A DNA stretch of 64,000 bases from Nautilus pompilius (Eukaryota; Mollusca; Cephalopoda; Nautilida; Nautilidae), in contig JACATO010000307.1 of the NCBI GenBank assembly GCA_018389105.1, forward strand, positions 1,265,001 to 1,329,000. The letters run 5' to 3'. Each line of letters begins with the position of its first letter. Position 1 is the stretch's first letter. Positions 35,868 through 48,689 of the stretch are shown one piece after another. The position numbers were made by a program, and so were the translations under genes. A model generated the notes under the pieces. That model saw only the letters and a list, made by a program, of their open reading frames with translations. It did no database searches and had not been told where the DNA came from.

Positions 35868-38800
35868 TTGTAAAGAACCACATATGGTGTTAAGTAGTTT
35901 TGTAATATTTAATATTTTGCTTGTGTATTATTTAAAATCATAAAAAAATAATTTTTTAATTTAAAAAATACATTATCCTCATTAAAGATCACTAAAAGTT
36001 TAACAAGTTTAATTTATTTCAACACTTTAAGAGACATTTTTTAAATATAGATTTTGGTTACAACTGCTGCTAAATATACTCTTCAAAAAAGTTGTACAAC
36101 AACAAAATTTAGGCTCATAATAAATTTGTTAACTTGCATCTGTTCTTATAAATTTGTGCAGTTACAATATCTGTCATGAGCTGTTAGTCACAAAAGATGT
36201 CATAGTTGAACTTCTCACAGCAAGGTCTGAAGGCATGGCTGTGAGGAGTGGATTGAGATAAAGTATTCCATGTATGCACCATGACAGTTATGTTACCAAC
36301 TGTTGTAGAAGTTTCTCCACTTTGTATTTAAGGCCTGAAAATGTTCTTGGTGTCTGAGACGATCAACTAACAACATTGTACCTAGTAATTGATCTCATTA
36401 CAAAAGTGTTTGATTAGTTTTCATATCTAGAGAATGAGATTATCGTGAGACTGAGTGTTTTCTCATTGGCATGTGTCATCATTGGGACAACTTGGCACTG
36501 TAGCATCTGATCTTCATCTTGTTTGTCGGTGGACTTACATGGCTCATGTGGTGGTTGTTAAATATGCTACCACCTAATCAGTCAATGTAATGTACAAGAT
36601 GGAAGGATGCATTGATTTTTGTGATGGATTACTCTTGTTTCCATCATGCCTATGTAGACAATAGGATTTATTATTGAAAAATACAAAATTTTGTTTACAC
36701 GAACTTGCTTGTATGCCTGGATCACAAAAAAAATTGCATATAGGCCTATAAGGCTAAATATCATCATCATATAAGTGTTTCATGGTGGTGGTGGTCACAT
36801 TGGATATCCAGCATAACCCAAGGATATTTTATTGTTATCTTGCATTGGTCAAGTGATCACACACATGGTGTACCCATATTTTGCAGTTTTGGATCTGTGA
36901 TATCATATATTGTTGGCCTGTTCTTTTGGTCATTGGTACTCCATCATATCTTGCAGCCTTCCAATTGTATTGTTTCTCTTGATGTGAGATAATTTTTGCA
37001 TTTTGTCTATGCATATTGGAAGAATTAAAATGATAGCCAAGTACCTGATTTTCTAAAAAAAAAGCCAATTCCTGATTATATTATTAAAGGTATGCATTCA
37101 TCTGGAAATTTTAATTATTTTATATGTATGGTACTGTAAACATTCATACATTAGTCACAGACAAGGAGAATGGCTTGGCTGGTGATAGCATTATTGTGCA
37201 AGAGATACATGTAACCAATTATAATTGCTTTCCATTGGAATAGGCAGTGAAATATTGATTTCATATAAATATTATTTTTATATAATAATTGAAACATTTT
37301 TTTTTTTTACAACATTTCATGTTATAAGCAAATTTTCCTCACAAACTTTTATCATAATTTTGGATGCATGTTCTTGTGATTTCCTACTTCACATTACATA
37401 TTAGACTGAAAATGTTTATCTGGATACTTTCTTTGGAAACAAAGAAATTTTAAGGAATACTATAATAGATGTGTGTATTGAAGTTGATATCAACAAGAAG
37501 AAATAAATTTGTTTTATCAAAATAAGAAGTTAAACAGAAGTATGTTGCATTTTAATTAATTAATTTTTTTAAAATCATTTACCTTCTGTGAATTTCTTCT
37601 TTAAATTGACAGTTTAGAATTTGGCCTATATAGAAGTATAAGGCTTATTTCAGCATGAAAAGAACCATCTGAGTGTTAAAGTTTTGTAACTCAGTCTTTT
37701 ACTATTTATTGTATTAAATTAATTTGAAATGGCATCCAAATAAAACAAACACATTAAATATTTCTTGAGTTTCTTCATATCTGCTGTTATTTCAAAGAGA
37801 TGCACTGTACACAAAAAAGTTAAATGTACAAATTTACTTCTCAATGCAAATTTTAAAGCATTGCATTTACACAATTTTTTTTCTCTTGCATGAGTAATGT
37901 AGCTTATATTTAAACCATCTTCATTTGTTTGGTTCTCACATGTGCAGATGTCACAACTATTCCTGAAGAGGTCTTGGTTTCTTAATAATAGAATGGCTTT
38001 GGTGCATGTGTATTTTGTATCAACATATCGGATATAAAAGGTTAGTCATCAGAGTTTATAATCTATTTTGCTGGAGTAAACTTTTGCCATGCGAAATTAT
38101 TGATGAAATAGAAATGCCAAGCAGTTCTACTGAAAATTCATTGTTTCATTAAGTATGATTGGTTGATTAGACAAAAATGGAAAAAAAAAACTAAAGCCTA
38201 GTGTTTATTGGCACATGACATTACAATACTTCAGACTGCATAAAGATATTTTTTTTTCAAAAGCAGATAGTCACTTTAATTACCTATTGGGTCCCAGTAA
38301 AATAAAGAGTTTAGATGGTATCTCCTCAGGCTGTAGAATAGACTTCTGATTGTATGTATATAAGGGATTTTGCACCATTTGTCATTTCGTGCAGCCTGCA
38401 GATCATCTAGCATCCTTGGTGCATTCTGACAATTATGGATGACTATATTCATAAAATGGCAGGGAGATAAGTAAAATCGCTGGTTACGGTAAAAACAATA
38501 CCATTTGCATGGATGATGTGATAAATGAATTGTAGGTGATAATGTTCTTCAAGTTGTACTATAGTTGGCTAGAATGCTATTCCTGTAGAGCACACTTGTT
38601 ATATGTTTTTTGAGTCTGACTGGCTTAGTTCTGTCTTACTCCATTATGCCTGGCCACACCATCAGGTATGTATAACTTTAGTTTGTTCCTCATTTGAAGA
38701 TTAAATTTTGATTTAGTGGATATCACTAAGGGAAATCTGGTGTTACCACTGGAGTCTATCAGTTATGAAGTGATGTTTGGGCTTGTATTGCACTGTTTGA

Positions 38801-41130
38801 AGAAATATATTGGTTCCCTTACCCTGCATAAGTTACTGATGTTGTGGTGCATCTTTCACACATCTGTTTCTTAGGCTTCTTTTCACAGCAAACTTTGCCA
38901 TCATAACCATCTGTTGTTATAGGTTGATAACCATTGGGCCTGTCTTGGGTTTTGCCAGTTGCCTTGTATTGTTCCTATTTCTGACTTATCACAGACTGAA
39001 ACAGTTATTTTTAGAAACTATTGTATGAGTACTGTTTACATTTCAAGCGTAGCTCTTTCCTTAAGTTCAGTTCAGTTTTTGTCAAGTTCTGCTAACTTGG
39101 CCTAGCAAAAATTTCATGCAGGATTGTTCATAAATTTATATCTGGCCCCTTTTACAACTAATTGTGTTGACATACAACAGTATTGGCAATATCTGAAAGC
39201 ATTGTGTGTGGATTAGCTATCACATGAAAAACAAGGGCTCTTTTGGTTCATTCTGTAATGACTGATGACCATTCTGGTCACTCTGTTAGCTGCTCTTCCA
39301 TTTACCTAATAACAATTAATAATGATGATATTCACACGCAAGACCAAAATTTCTCACTGTTTGTTTCATGCTTTGACCAGAGTTTGATTGTCCAGTTATG
39401 TGACCTTTTTTAAATAGTGATATATCATGTGCCAACTGTATGAGGCATCTTTTAACAATTTACCAGCTTCACTGTTTTATGATAGGTACTGTTTATAGCT
39501 TGAGTGCATTATTACCTGGTTGGTAACATAGGCTGTTCCATTATGCTCATGGGTGCTCATCTTATTCTGGCATGGCTATAAATAATTTTTTTCCTTGTTT
39601 AGTTTTAGTTGCTTGAATGTTCTCTCAATTATTAAGCAGGTAGACCAATGTCAGGTGTTATAAACACTGTTTGCTTTATGATTTTAATACATTTACCATC
39701 TTACCAACAAGCACAACAATACTCACATATCAAATGCTATTGATGTTTAGCAAATGTTAAATATTAGGTTTTATATATCTTAAATCATTCAATCACAAAT
39801 ATAGGATAATAAAGTATTTTTAAGTTAAATAAAAAAGAAAGAAATGTCAGTTTCCATGGCCCAATCATTTTGAAATGAATGGTGATTAAATAAATGATGC
39901 AATTTTTGGATCCAGTCTCTGGTTAATCAACAAATAGCAAACTCTAGGTAAAGTATACTTATATTATATATAAAGAATTAAACTTAGATTTCCATTGAAG
40001 AACTAAAAAAAAACATTTTGATGTTTACTGCAACAGTAAACTATGATTTATTGCAGTCATTGAATCAACCAGCAATTATGAAAACATATTTTGTAAAAAA
40101 AACATTGCTTTATAGAATTATTTGTTTTACTTTTAAGCAGAAATAGTGAGTTATTTTTATATCTATGCAAAAACAAATATTGATAGGTTGGAAGAACATT
40201 GATCAACCATCTTTTGCAAGCTGTAGCTTTTATCTTTCATACATCAATCATTGCAGCATAGAATAGTTATGTTCAGATTGATGGATACTGATGGAAATAA
40301 TATTAACACATATTATCAATACAAAAATGACGGATCTGTTTGTTCAAATAATGGCTGCAGTAGCATCAATCATATTCTGTTCTAAGTTTAAAGTAATTAG
40401 AAAAACAGAAACAAAAAATTTGTAAACAGAAATTTACTACTACTAATGTATTGAATATTTGTTTGTGGATCGGGTGATCAATGAGTAAACCATTATGTGA
40501 GTGACGTGACAATTATGAATATAGGAAAACTCTGTACACAATAATTAAAAGAGCAGCAAAACTAATATTTTGGAAAAAAAAGACTATATTTAACAGTTTG
40601 TTGTATATGAATATTTAGCTGAAGAGGTAAATTAAAGTATTACTCAACACCTCAGCAAAGTTGTTTTTAATGATTACACTGGTCAACACAATTTTTGCTG
40701 ACTTGTATCTAAGACTTGTTTCTGACTAATTTGGGTGCACTGAAATCAAATATCACATTGATTTTTGCCTATAATGTCAAGATTTTGCTCTACAGAATAC
40801 TCCCATTTTTGATCAGTCGCCATAAAAAAGTACCCAATTACAATGATTTCCACAATCACCTCAATCCTATTCTTATTTTATTTAGAATAGCATTCCAACA
40901 AACAATACCATGAATCAATTTTGAGATTAACAGATATATTGGTTAACTATGACATATCAGGTCAAAATATTGAAATAGAAAAATAATTGATGCTAGAACT
41001 GAATGAATTTTAGTCAAAAATGGGCACAAAGTAATCTAGAATATTCTTATCATTTCATTTAGAATACCTTACAAACAAAATAATGAGAGACATGGGTTTA
41101 TTTACATTAACCAATATCAGTAAATGACAC
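35868..41130. other. AT-rich stretch with unassigned, less AT-rich segments
   Basis: Two segments read like old mobile-element coding DNA but could not be placed. One is 36,180-37,070. The other is 38,380-39,560, whose minus strand gives GYDGKVCCEKKPKKQMCERC near 38,870-38,930 (a possible zinc-ribbon-like cluster) and FKKGHITGQSNSGQSM near 39,375-39,420 (possibly a transposase HTH). The evidence is too thin for a call. The rest is plain AT-rich DNA. Confidence 0.35.
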
Positions 41131-41136
41131 ATTCTT

Positions 41137-41946
41137 CCTTCATGGATAAAATTTTCGTTTGTAGGCTTTTCTGGAGTGCTTGATTTCCAGACAGTCTCTT
41201 TTAATACTCCAACAGTAGTCGGCCATCATGTGAGTATCTCACCTTCCTTGATATCGCTCCTCCATAGCTTGTATATCTTGATGGAACCTTTCACCTTGCT
41301 CATCTCTTACGTCACCTAGATTTTCAGGAAATTTATCAAGATGACTGTTGAGGAAATGAACCTTTATGCTCATGTTGCAACCCAGATGATGAAAATTCTT
41401 AAGCAATGTTTGAATAAGATCTTTGTAATTTTCAGCTTTTTTGTTTCCCAGGAAATTTTTCACAACAGCCACGAAAGAATTCCGTGCTCTTTTCTCCACA
41501 TCATTCATGCAGTTTGTGAAATGTTGATCTCTCATTAGTTTTCTGATTTGTGGCCCATCAAACACACCAGCTTTTATTTTTTCATAACTGAGGCTAGGAA
41601 ATGTTGTGCATATGTACTTAAAACAGTCACCTCCTATGCTCAGAGCTTTAACATACTGCTTCATTAGACCCAGTTTGATGCGGAGAGGAGGAAAGATGAT
41701 TTTTACCCATTCTATTAGTGGTTGGTTTTTGATATTTGGTTCTCTGACATTTAAGCATCTTCTCACCGGCCAGTTCTTCTGAGTCCAATGCTTGTCCTTT
41801 GCTATACTATCCCACAGGCACAAGAAACATGGATATTTTGTGTATCCTCCTTGTTGACCAAGTAAAAAGTTAACCATTTTAAGATCCTGTAGAACAAAAA
41901 TTTGAACAAATGAAAATTCCGTAGAAAAATTTGATGTGATAGGCAA
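41137..41946 (-). pseudogene. Fragment of an unnamed repeated invertebrate protein family
   Basis: A 235-codon minus-strand frame (41,239-41,946) is the longest in the window. Its first codon is TTG, so the real start is missing and only the C-terminal part of the family is present. Recognised blocks are GQQGGYTKYPCFLCLWDS (C-x2-C), PPLRIKLGLMKQYVKAL, KAGVFDGPQIRKLM, NSFVAVVKNFLGNKKAENY, GCNMSIKVHFLNSHLDKFPE and DEQGERFHQDIQAMEERYQG. I recall this block order from unannotated multicopy proteins in arthropods, cnidarians and molluscs. I know no assigned function or transposon class. Family resemblance seems to go on beyond the open frame to about 41,137, so the gene copy is broken. Flanks are AT-rich and no terminal repeats were found. 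Confidence 0.7.
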
Positions 41947-41989
41947 AAACCGATTTTATTTTTGAAATCAGCACCCCAAAATTAGTTAA

Positions 41990-43436
41990 AAACAATTGTC
42001 AGATCTTAGTCAGCAGAAAAAAGGTGAAAAAATATTGGCCAGTGCAATAGATGACTGAGTTTTAGGAACAAACACTGTTTATTGATTAGAAAATACACAT
42101 AATGTAAGAAAATAAATAGAATTAACTAACCCTGATGGTAATTGCTTGGTGCTGGTATGCTTAAATAAAGAATTAAGAATATTTGAAAGACTTGATCTTA
42201 GTTTTAGGTCATATTGACAGAACTTAAGGAGAGTAGTAAATTCTTTGATGATGCTCAGAGTTACTAAAGCTTATTTTTATGAATAAATTCCTTCTGAAGA
42301 TCACTGTGCCATTTAAAGAACAATAGTATAGCTTCAGGTTACAGCATAGTCCAAAAACATGGCATCCAGTTTTTCATGATTTACTTTGTGCAACTTAAAA
42401 TATAAACAGTCAAATTTATAATTGTTTTATTGTGCTCTTCTGTTTATTAAAAACAAATAAAACTCAAAAGAATAAATATTGTTTTAAAAAATTTTATTCC
42501 TTGACCACACAAGCTTTGTTAGTAGGTTGAATCACCTGTTACTAAATACTTACTGTTATTAAACAGTTCTTACTCAAAGATTAGTTAAATATATCAGATG
42601 ATTAGATTTTCAGAATAATTTTTTTTTCTATCTACTATAATTGTGGTAAATTTCCATGCCATGTTTTGTTAGTATCATTGTGATTTCAGGACATAAAACC
42701 AATGATTACATTATCATTTTGTAATACTTTTAATTCAGTAACTTTAAAACTTGATCACATTGTATAAAATAGATACTACTCTTGTTTATTAATCAGTTTT
42801 GAATTTCCCATGCAGCAGTATCCATATAGTAAATTATAGTGAGCAAAGTCTTTACAGGCAGTTGCGATTAATCACTGATTTATTAGCTTGCTGTTTTTTG
42901 TGGGTTATTTTCTAATAATAAAATGACATAATTAAAAAAAATATAATGTTTATAGTAAAAAAAATGAGGCATCATTTACTTGAGTTATATGTTACAGATT
43001 AAATGTAACAGTCTAATGAAAACAAACATACAAACTTTTTCAAGAATTGAATTTGTCAGTTATAGAGGATTGAATGTGTGGTATAGTCTGCCTGACAGTT
43101 TTATAGTTTATTACAATTAGTGTTTACACATTGGTCAGGTACTAGGGAGCAAGAGCTTTAAATATGTCCTGAGCTTTCTTTCCCTTTGTTCATTACTGTA
43201 ACTAACTTGACAAAAATAAATTGCACAAATTTACATTGTGGAACCACACACAGCACTTGAAAAATGAAATTATGAAAATTGTGTGTGGCACCATTTGCCT
43301 TTTGCAAGTGAGTAATATACTAAATACATAACAAACCAAGTTTCCTTTGTAATGTATTTGTTTTTATGACTTAATAATGTGCTTTTCATTTGACTGAAAT
43401 AGTCTAAGTCTTGTCATATCTCTGCATGTGTGCATT
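41990..43436. other. AT-rich stretch, nothing recognised
   Basis: Only chance frames are seen. It ends at the TA flank of the next Tigger element. Confidence 0.5.
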
Positions 43437-43438
43437 TA

Positions 43439-45122
43439 CAATCAAACCTGTGTATAATAGCCACCCAAGCAAAACAACAATTGTGGCCTTTCCATGATAG
43501 TTAGGTGGTGAGCATTTTGTTTTCTTCATAACTAGTGTACTTTAAGGTGTAAATGCACACTGTAAATGTGTAATGAGACATTTAATGTGCATTTATTTTT
43601 CAAAAGAAGCTTTTTTATGGTGTATTTTTTAAAGCATGCAGTAATGCATATTGGATTTCCTAAAATTTTAGTCTGTCTTGCTGTTGCATTATTTTGTGTT
43701 CATATGATTATTTTTTTAATGACAATGTATGCAATGTTGTAGTTTTGGTTCTGAACCTTAAAGAAATCTAGCAATACTTACTGCTTTCTTATCTTGCATT
43801 TGGCTATGCATTCTTGTCTAGTCCATGCTGATAGACTATTTTCATCTAGCATAAACCTGTAGCAACTTCATGGATGTGCTTTTACCTGTCTGTGACTTCC
43901 TCTTTTACCATTATCAGTCACTTCCTTGCTAGGGTCAGGGTTATTCTTCTCCTCATTTAGTCTGTTCTAGAGATTGGTGATGTCTGATGATGTACCATTG
44001 TGAGTAATGGTTGCAAATTCTGCCAAGCAGATTTAAAGCATGCCATTGCAGTTATCTGCCATGTCATCATCTTTGTCTTGTTGATGAAGTTCTGCACTGG
44101 CATCCCCTTCAACATTAGCTTTGAAATGCATTTAGATCATTTCTGCATCAATATCCCTCTATACTGATGTAGCCATTAGATGGCCTTCAGAAAAGTGGTC
44201 TGTTTGAGCAGGTCTGGACCAGTCAGGTCCTTGTTACTATCCTGCAGAAACTGGAGAAAATCAGCTGCCTCTTCCTGAATTGAAGTTTCCTTATTTCGAC
44301 CACCACTTAATCCATGGACTGTGTGTTTGATATAGTGTTTTGAAGCAAGAATAACAGTTTAATGTTCATTAACTATTGTTAAGGATGGCAAGGAGCATTA
44401 TCAAGCATCATCAGGAATTTTTGTCATTGGCACCCTATCTTGATGGTAAGCTTTTTAAGTACAGTTCAAAAGCTTTACTTGTCATTCAGGCTTTCTTGTT
44501 TTGATGCCAATGTACTTGCAGATCTCTGTGGTTAGTTCTGCTAAAGCAGCAAAGCTTGATTGACTTCCAAATAATGAGTGGTTTCTCTTTCTCTCCAAGT
44601 ATGTTGTTACAGCATACAGTTATCTTCTCTTTTGACCACTTACAACCTGAGTGTTTTCCCTCCTCTGCAGTATGGTGTCCGCAGAGACTACAGAAATGTC
44701 TGTTTCATCCTAGTTGAAATGTCTTGAGTGGCATAATCAGCACACAGCTTTGGATGTTTTAAATGACATTCCTCTACACTGGTGCTGTTTACTCTACCAC
44801 TTTCACCTGAAATTTTGCCAAAAATTTTTTTGTCTTCAATGGAAAACCATGAGGCATTTGTTTGAAGCTTTAAACTCATCCATCTTTAGCTACCTAGGAT
44901 CTCCAAGGCTTTCTGTTTAAATATGGGTCCACTAATGGGAAAAATCCTGGCAGTTAAATCTTTGAGTTATTAATGGAGAATGACATCTATTTCCTCATTT
45001 TCCATCTTTCAAGTTTTTCTTCTTTTTTTTATATTTAGAGCAGCATTGGTCTCGTCTCAAAGTCATTTGTGTAGCCTACATGGTCATTCTGTGGAAATGA
45101 CTACAAAGGCAGGTTTGAGTTC
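43439..45122 (-). mobile_element. Decayed Tigger element
   Basis: The left end CAATCAAACCTGTGTATAAT (43,439) has an inverse partner at the right: on the minus strand GAACTCAAACCTG starts near 45,122. Similarity continues inward (tggcctttccatga on the left, tggtcattctgtgg on the right). TA precedes the left end. Between them lies a minus-strand Tigger transposase in pieces. At 1.68 kb it is shorter than a full copy, so parts have been lost. Confidence 0.7.
43800..44890 (-). pseudogene. Tigger transposase fragments
   Basis: The 63-codon frame at 44,688-44,879 reads KISGESGRVNSTSVEECHLK then PKLCADYATQDI, matching the stretch before the first catalytic Asp ('...DIYNADETGLFY'). The next residues (ISTRMKQTFL) are shifted relative to NADETGLF. 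Around 44,385-44,425 is LMMLDNAPCHP-like text, the second Asp block (only partly in one frame). At about 44,300-44,365 is MNIKLLFLLQNTISNTQSMD, matching 'NIKLVFLPPNTTSLLQPMDQG'. The C-terminal tail is spread over frames down to 43,800. The order and strand are right for a pogo/Tigger DDE transposase, with many stops. Confidence 0.7.
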
Positions 45123-46189
45123 TATATATATTGTGTGTAAATAATTTTCTGTATTCTTATAGACTATGGTTATATTCTGTTTTATAGCTTTCTGCATGTC
45201 ATTAACTTCTGGAAAACTTTGAAATGATAATTTACATATAAACTTAGCACTGTCTTTGATAATGTCTTAAAAAAAAACTATATTAATAATAATGATAATT
45301 GTTTTAGCTCCACAATACTTAACATCAAATATTATCATGTTTCCTTTCATCTATATACATTTCTTCACTTTATCTAGTTCTATCATAGGACTAAAAATAT
45401 TTGAGATTAGCACACAACCTGAGGAAGATGGTAAAACAAATCGTGAGAGGCTAGTGGCTTTCCTTGGAACCTAAATAAAGAAGAAAAATTCCCCCCAATT
45501 TTTTTTTTGTTACAATATGTAAAAGAAAGAAAGATGATAGAGGTACAGACTACTTAGTCTTCTTAACCCCCCACTAAAATTTATATTAAAAAAAAAAGAG
45601 AGTACAATGACCAATTGCTTTTCAAAATGTTCTGCTGTACAGAAAAAAATCAGGACTTTCTAAGGGTGTGAGAAAACATACTATTCTCATACTTGAGGGT
45701 TATAATTTAGTGAAACAGAATAGTAGAAAAGGAAAGTGAACTAATTTTATGGAATATCACTACTACATGGGTTATTTAGTTTTCTCTTAAAATTGAGTGA
45801 AATTTTTAAAAAAAAAAGAAAAATATAAGTTTAGTGGTTATTGAGAAGTTGATAGAAAAAGATTTAATTGACTAATGTAACTTATCTAATGTAAAGTATA
45901 ATATTTAAATATCTCTTCACAGGATCTGGAAAATTCAATAAATTTATAAACTTTTTGTCAGAAAATTAAGCTGTAAATTGAAGGCATTTAAGTTAAAATT
46001 AGAAGATATTATGATTAACGGACAGAGAGTATTAACTTTATATAAAATAGGAATAAAAGTAACCCATTTGTTTTAAAATAAACAGTTTGGTTTGGTTCTT
46101 TTTTATCAATAAACAGAAGCAAAGATATTAAGATATTAACACCATTTTAGGAAAGAGATGTTTAGTAATAAGATAACAAGGATAAAAAG

Positions 46190-46190
<1 letters not shown>
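45123..46190. other. AT-rich stretch, nothing recognised
   Basis: Homopolymer runs and chance frames only. Confidence 0.5.

Positions 46191-46274
<84 letters not shown>
46191..46274 (+). repeat. Compound (CT)n(CA)n microsatellite
   Basis: CT repeats from 46,191 to about 46,252, interrupted twice by TTC, pass directly into CA repeats to 46,274. Confidence 0.95.
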
Positions 46275-46523
46275 AAATTTTAAGTGCTTTGAACATTCAC
46301 TCCAAAAAGATAGAATGCACCATGCTTATTTAGAATAAATGAAACTGGGACAAAACAACTAAAAAGCAACTTTATGGAGACAATTGAATTACACAAAAAT
46401 AATATCGGTCAAATATGAGCAAGAAAACTTTCTATGACCAATGCCATGCAGTCCATTTATGCATACCATGTAAATACAGTGTCATGCATGATACATTTTG
46501 AAATTTAGATAGGGAAGGTAGAG

Positions 46524-48685
46524 TGCACTAACTTCTCATTTTTCAAAAGTGGTGTTCCTTGAAACTTGTTCATTAAATGAAAATTTGTTAAACAAAAATG
46601 AATTTCCCATTAATTTAAAAGAAATAATTAGAGATATGTTCCAGTGAACTGATATAATATATAAATTATAGTAAAGGTAAATATACAGTATACATATATG
46701 TATTTATTTATTATAATTAATAGTTCTGATTAAAATAAACATATAAAGGAGAAAAGGAACAAAAATGTAAAAGAAAAGAAGATGGAGCAGTGTTATTCAA
46801 CATTGATGGGCAATGATTCACTGATAGAAGATGACTGAATTGAATTATTAAGGAATTGCTTGGTTCCCTCAGCTTGTAGAAAATATCAAGTGATGTCTGC
46901 TCACTTTGTTTTATATATGGCTCCCTATAGCAACAAAGGTTGTCTTCAACTTTTTTGCTCATGCCAAGGTTTCATTCCACATTTGGGTTGTCATCATTGA
47001 AAATTGCTTGGGTTCTTTGAGTGTAAAATATTTCAACATATGCTTTGTAGTAAGTAATTTTGATGGAGGAGTTAACAGATCAGTGTAGTCATTCTATGTG
47101 GCCATTGTTTTGAGATTCCAACAACTCATTTATGTCATCTTCATTAATGTCTGTAAATCCTGCTTCATGTGCTAAGTCAACAATCTGTTTGTTGATCCTT
47201 TCCTGCTCTCTTTGAAACCCTATAAAGTGATGAACACAAACTGGCCACATTTTCTTCCAAGTGGCTTTCATGGTTGAACTGCTTATTTAATTGCATGATT
47301 CCTTTATGTTATGTTATCCAATGCTTTCTTGATATTATAAGTCCTTCAGAAGTCTTGAATTGATGGCTTATTTAAGCTGCCTCATAACACATCACACACA
47401 ATTATGTTCAAATGTTGAAATAACACCTTGGTCCATCAGTTGAATTAATGAAGTGGTATTTTGAGGCAAAAAACATGCAGATGTTATCAGCAACCTTCAC
47501 AATGGATGGGATGACCAGGAGTTTAATAATCAGTAAGCACTTATCCAGGTTGTTTTTGGTGCAATACCTGGCAATGAAAAGGAATGTATAATATGTGATG
47601 TAACCCCGAAAGAGAATAACTGTCACCCAAGCTTTGTGATTCGAATGCCAACCCACAGGAAGATTGGTCTTCCTATATCCCTTCAAAGCATGTAGGTTCT
47701 CAGAGTGATAAAACAATAGTGGTTTAGACTGTATTGCCTCTAAGGAGAAGTGTAAGCAAATCTTTTGATGCTTTTAAGTCTGGCACTGACTTTCTCTCTT
47801 TAGATATGTAGGTATAGGATGGCATCTTCTAGAAGAGTCCGGTTTCATCCAAGTTATACACTTGTTTTGCCACATTACCACCTCCGTTATGATCTCCTTC
47901 AATTTGTCTGGGGAAACATTCAGCCTTTACAGCATCAACACACACTAACTCTCCCTTTACATGCATGCTTTTTAAAACATTCAAACCAGCCAATGCTATC
48001 TTTAAACATCTCTTGATTGGTTGAAGATCTTTCTCTGCCTTTATAATCCCTTAAATGTTGCCACATTGATGTTGCTTTTTTCCAAATCATGATCAAGCTT
48101 GGTTGGTATTTTGCTGCATTTGTTTTTCAATCCACAAACAGTAAATTTTCCATCATCTTCATTGTTGTATTTTGCACTTTAGTTACTCCAATACAGTGTC
48201 TGGTGTAGCTGTTGCTGTAATCACCTTTATTTTTTTGGTACTTTTGAGGATGGTACACTCACTTGAAGATGTAAGATGAAACTATTTGCTAGACTCCTTA
48301 CCTGGTGAACTACCAGAATGTTAAGCAGTTCTTGGAACTCATGGTGAAGGAGGGAAAGATATTTTGAAATAAAACTTGCAAAAATGGCTAAAGCAGGAAG
48401 TATACAATGAATGATACAATGATGGAAATTGGAAGGAAAAATGCTGCCAGTTAGGAGGGTAGTGAGTGGGGCCACTGCCTCCTTGGACCAATGGAATGAT
48501 GCACAATGAATATGCATGGTTGTCACTTATGGCATTAAATTCAAAATTTGCATGTGTTCAACTTGGCATGGTTTGATTGTAGAGAAAATTTATTGCACAT
48601 AATGAAAAGGAGGTATTAATTTCTGAGATGCATGAACACAAAAATTTGTTTATTGAAAATTTGTAAAATGAGGAGTTAAGTGTAT
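46524..48685 (-). mobile_element. Tigger1/jerky-type element, decayed
   Basis: The left end reads TGCACTAACTTCTCATTTTT (46,524). The right end, on the minus strand, reads TACACTTAACTCCTCATTTT from about 48,684, clearly its inverse partner. Both are followed inward by AT-rich text with 'ttcattaaa' or 'tttattgaaa' repeats, common inside Tigger ends. At about 2.16 kb it is close to the full length of such elements. The minus strand carries an almost complete set of transposase blocks in several frames. Confidence 0.75.
46850..48200 (-). pseudogene. Tigger1/jerky-like transposase, broken
   Basis: Reading down the minus strand: near 48,110-48,175 is TTMKMMENLLFVD, the 'xxMExALxxWIED' stretch. Near 47,880-48,080 is the degraded second HTH. 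The 102-codon frame 47,408-47,716 has FYHSENLHALKGYRKTNLPV and WHSNHKAWVTVILF, matching 'YHSENPRALKGYxKxxLPVxWRSNKKAWVT'. Later VIPSIVKVADNICMFF matches the 'PNVKVVFLPPNTTSLIQP' region in weakened form. The 60-codon frame 47,089-47,271 has ATWKKMWPVCVHHFIGFQRE and FTDINEDDINELLESQ, matching the C-terminal 'VWRKLWPECVHDFxGF' and 'DxDEDDVxELLES' blocks. The gene is in at least four pieces. Confidence 0.75.
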
Positions 48686-48689
48686 TACT

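Noticed and set aside
36180-37070. Possible Tc1-like relic
   Set aside because: A GGGGH stretch recalled the 'GGGSVMVWGG' block, but no catalytic Asp block or PDLNPIE block could be found in order.
39000-39560. Possible piggyBac transposase remnant
   Set aside because: The Cys-rich text does not have the spacing of the piggyBac tail and no DDD blocks are visible.
46191-46274. Regulatory GAGA/CT element
   Set aside because: Length, purity and the switch to CA repeats mark it as a compound microsatellite.
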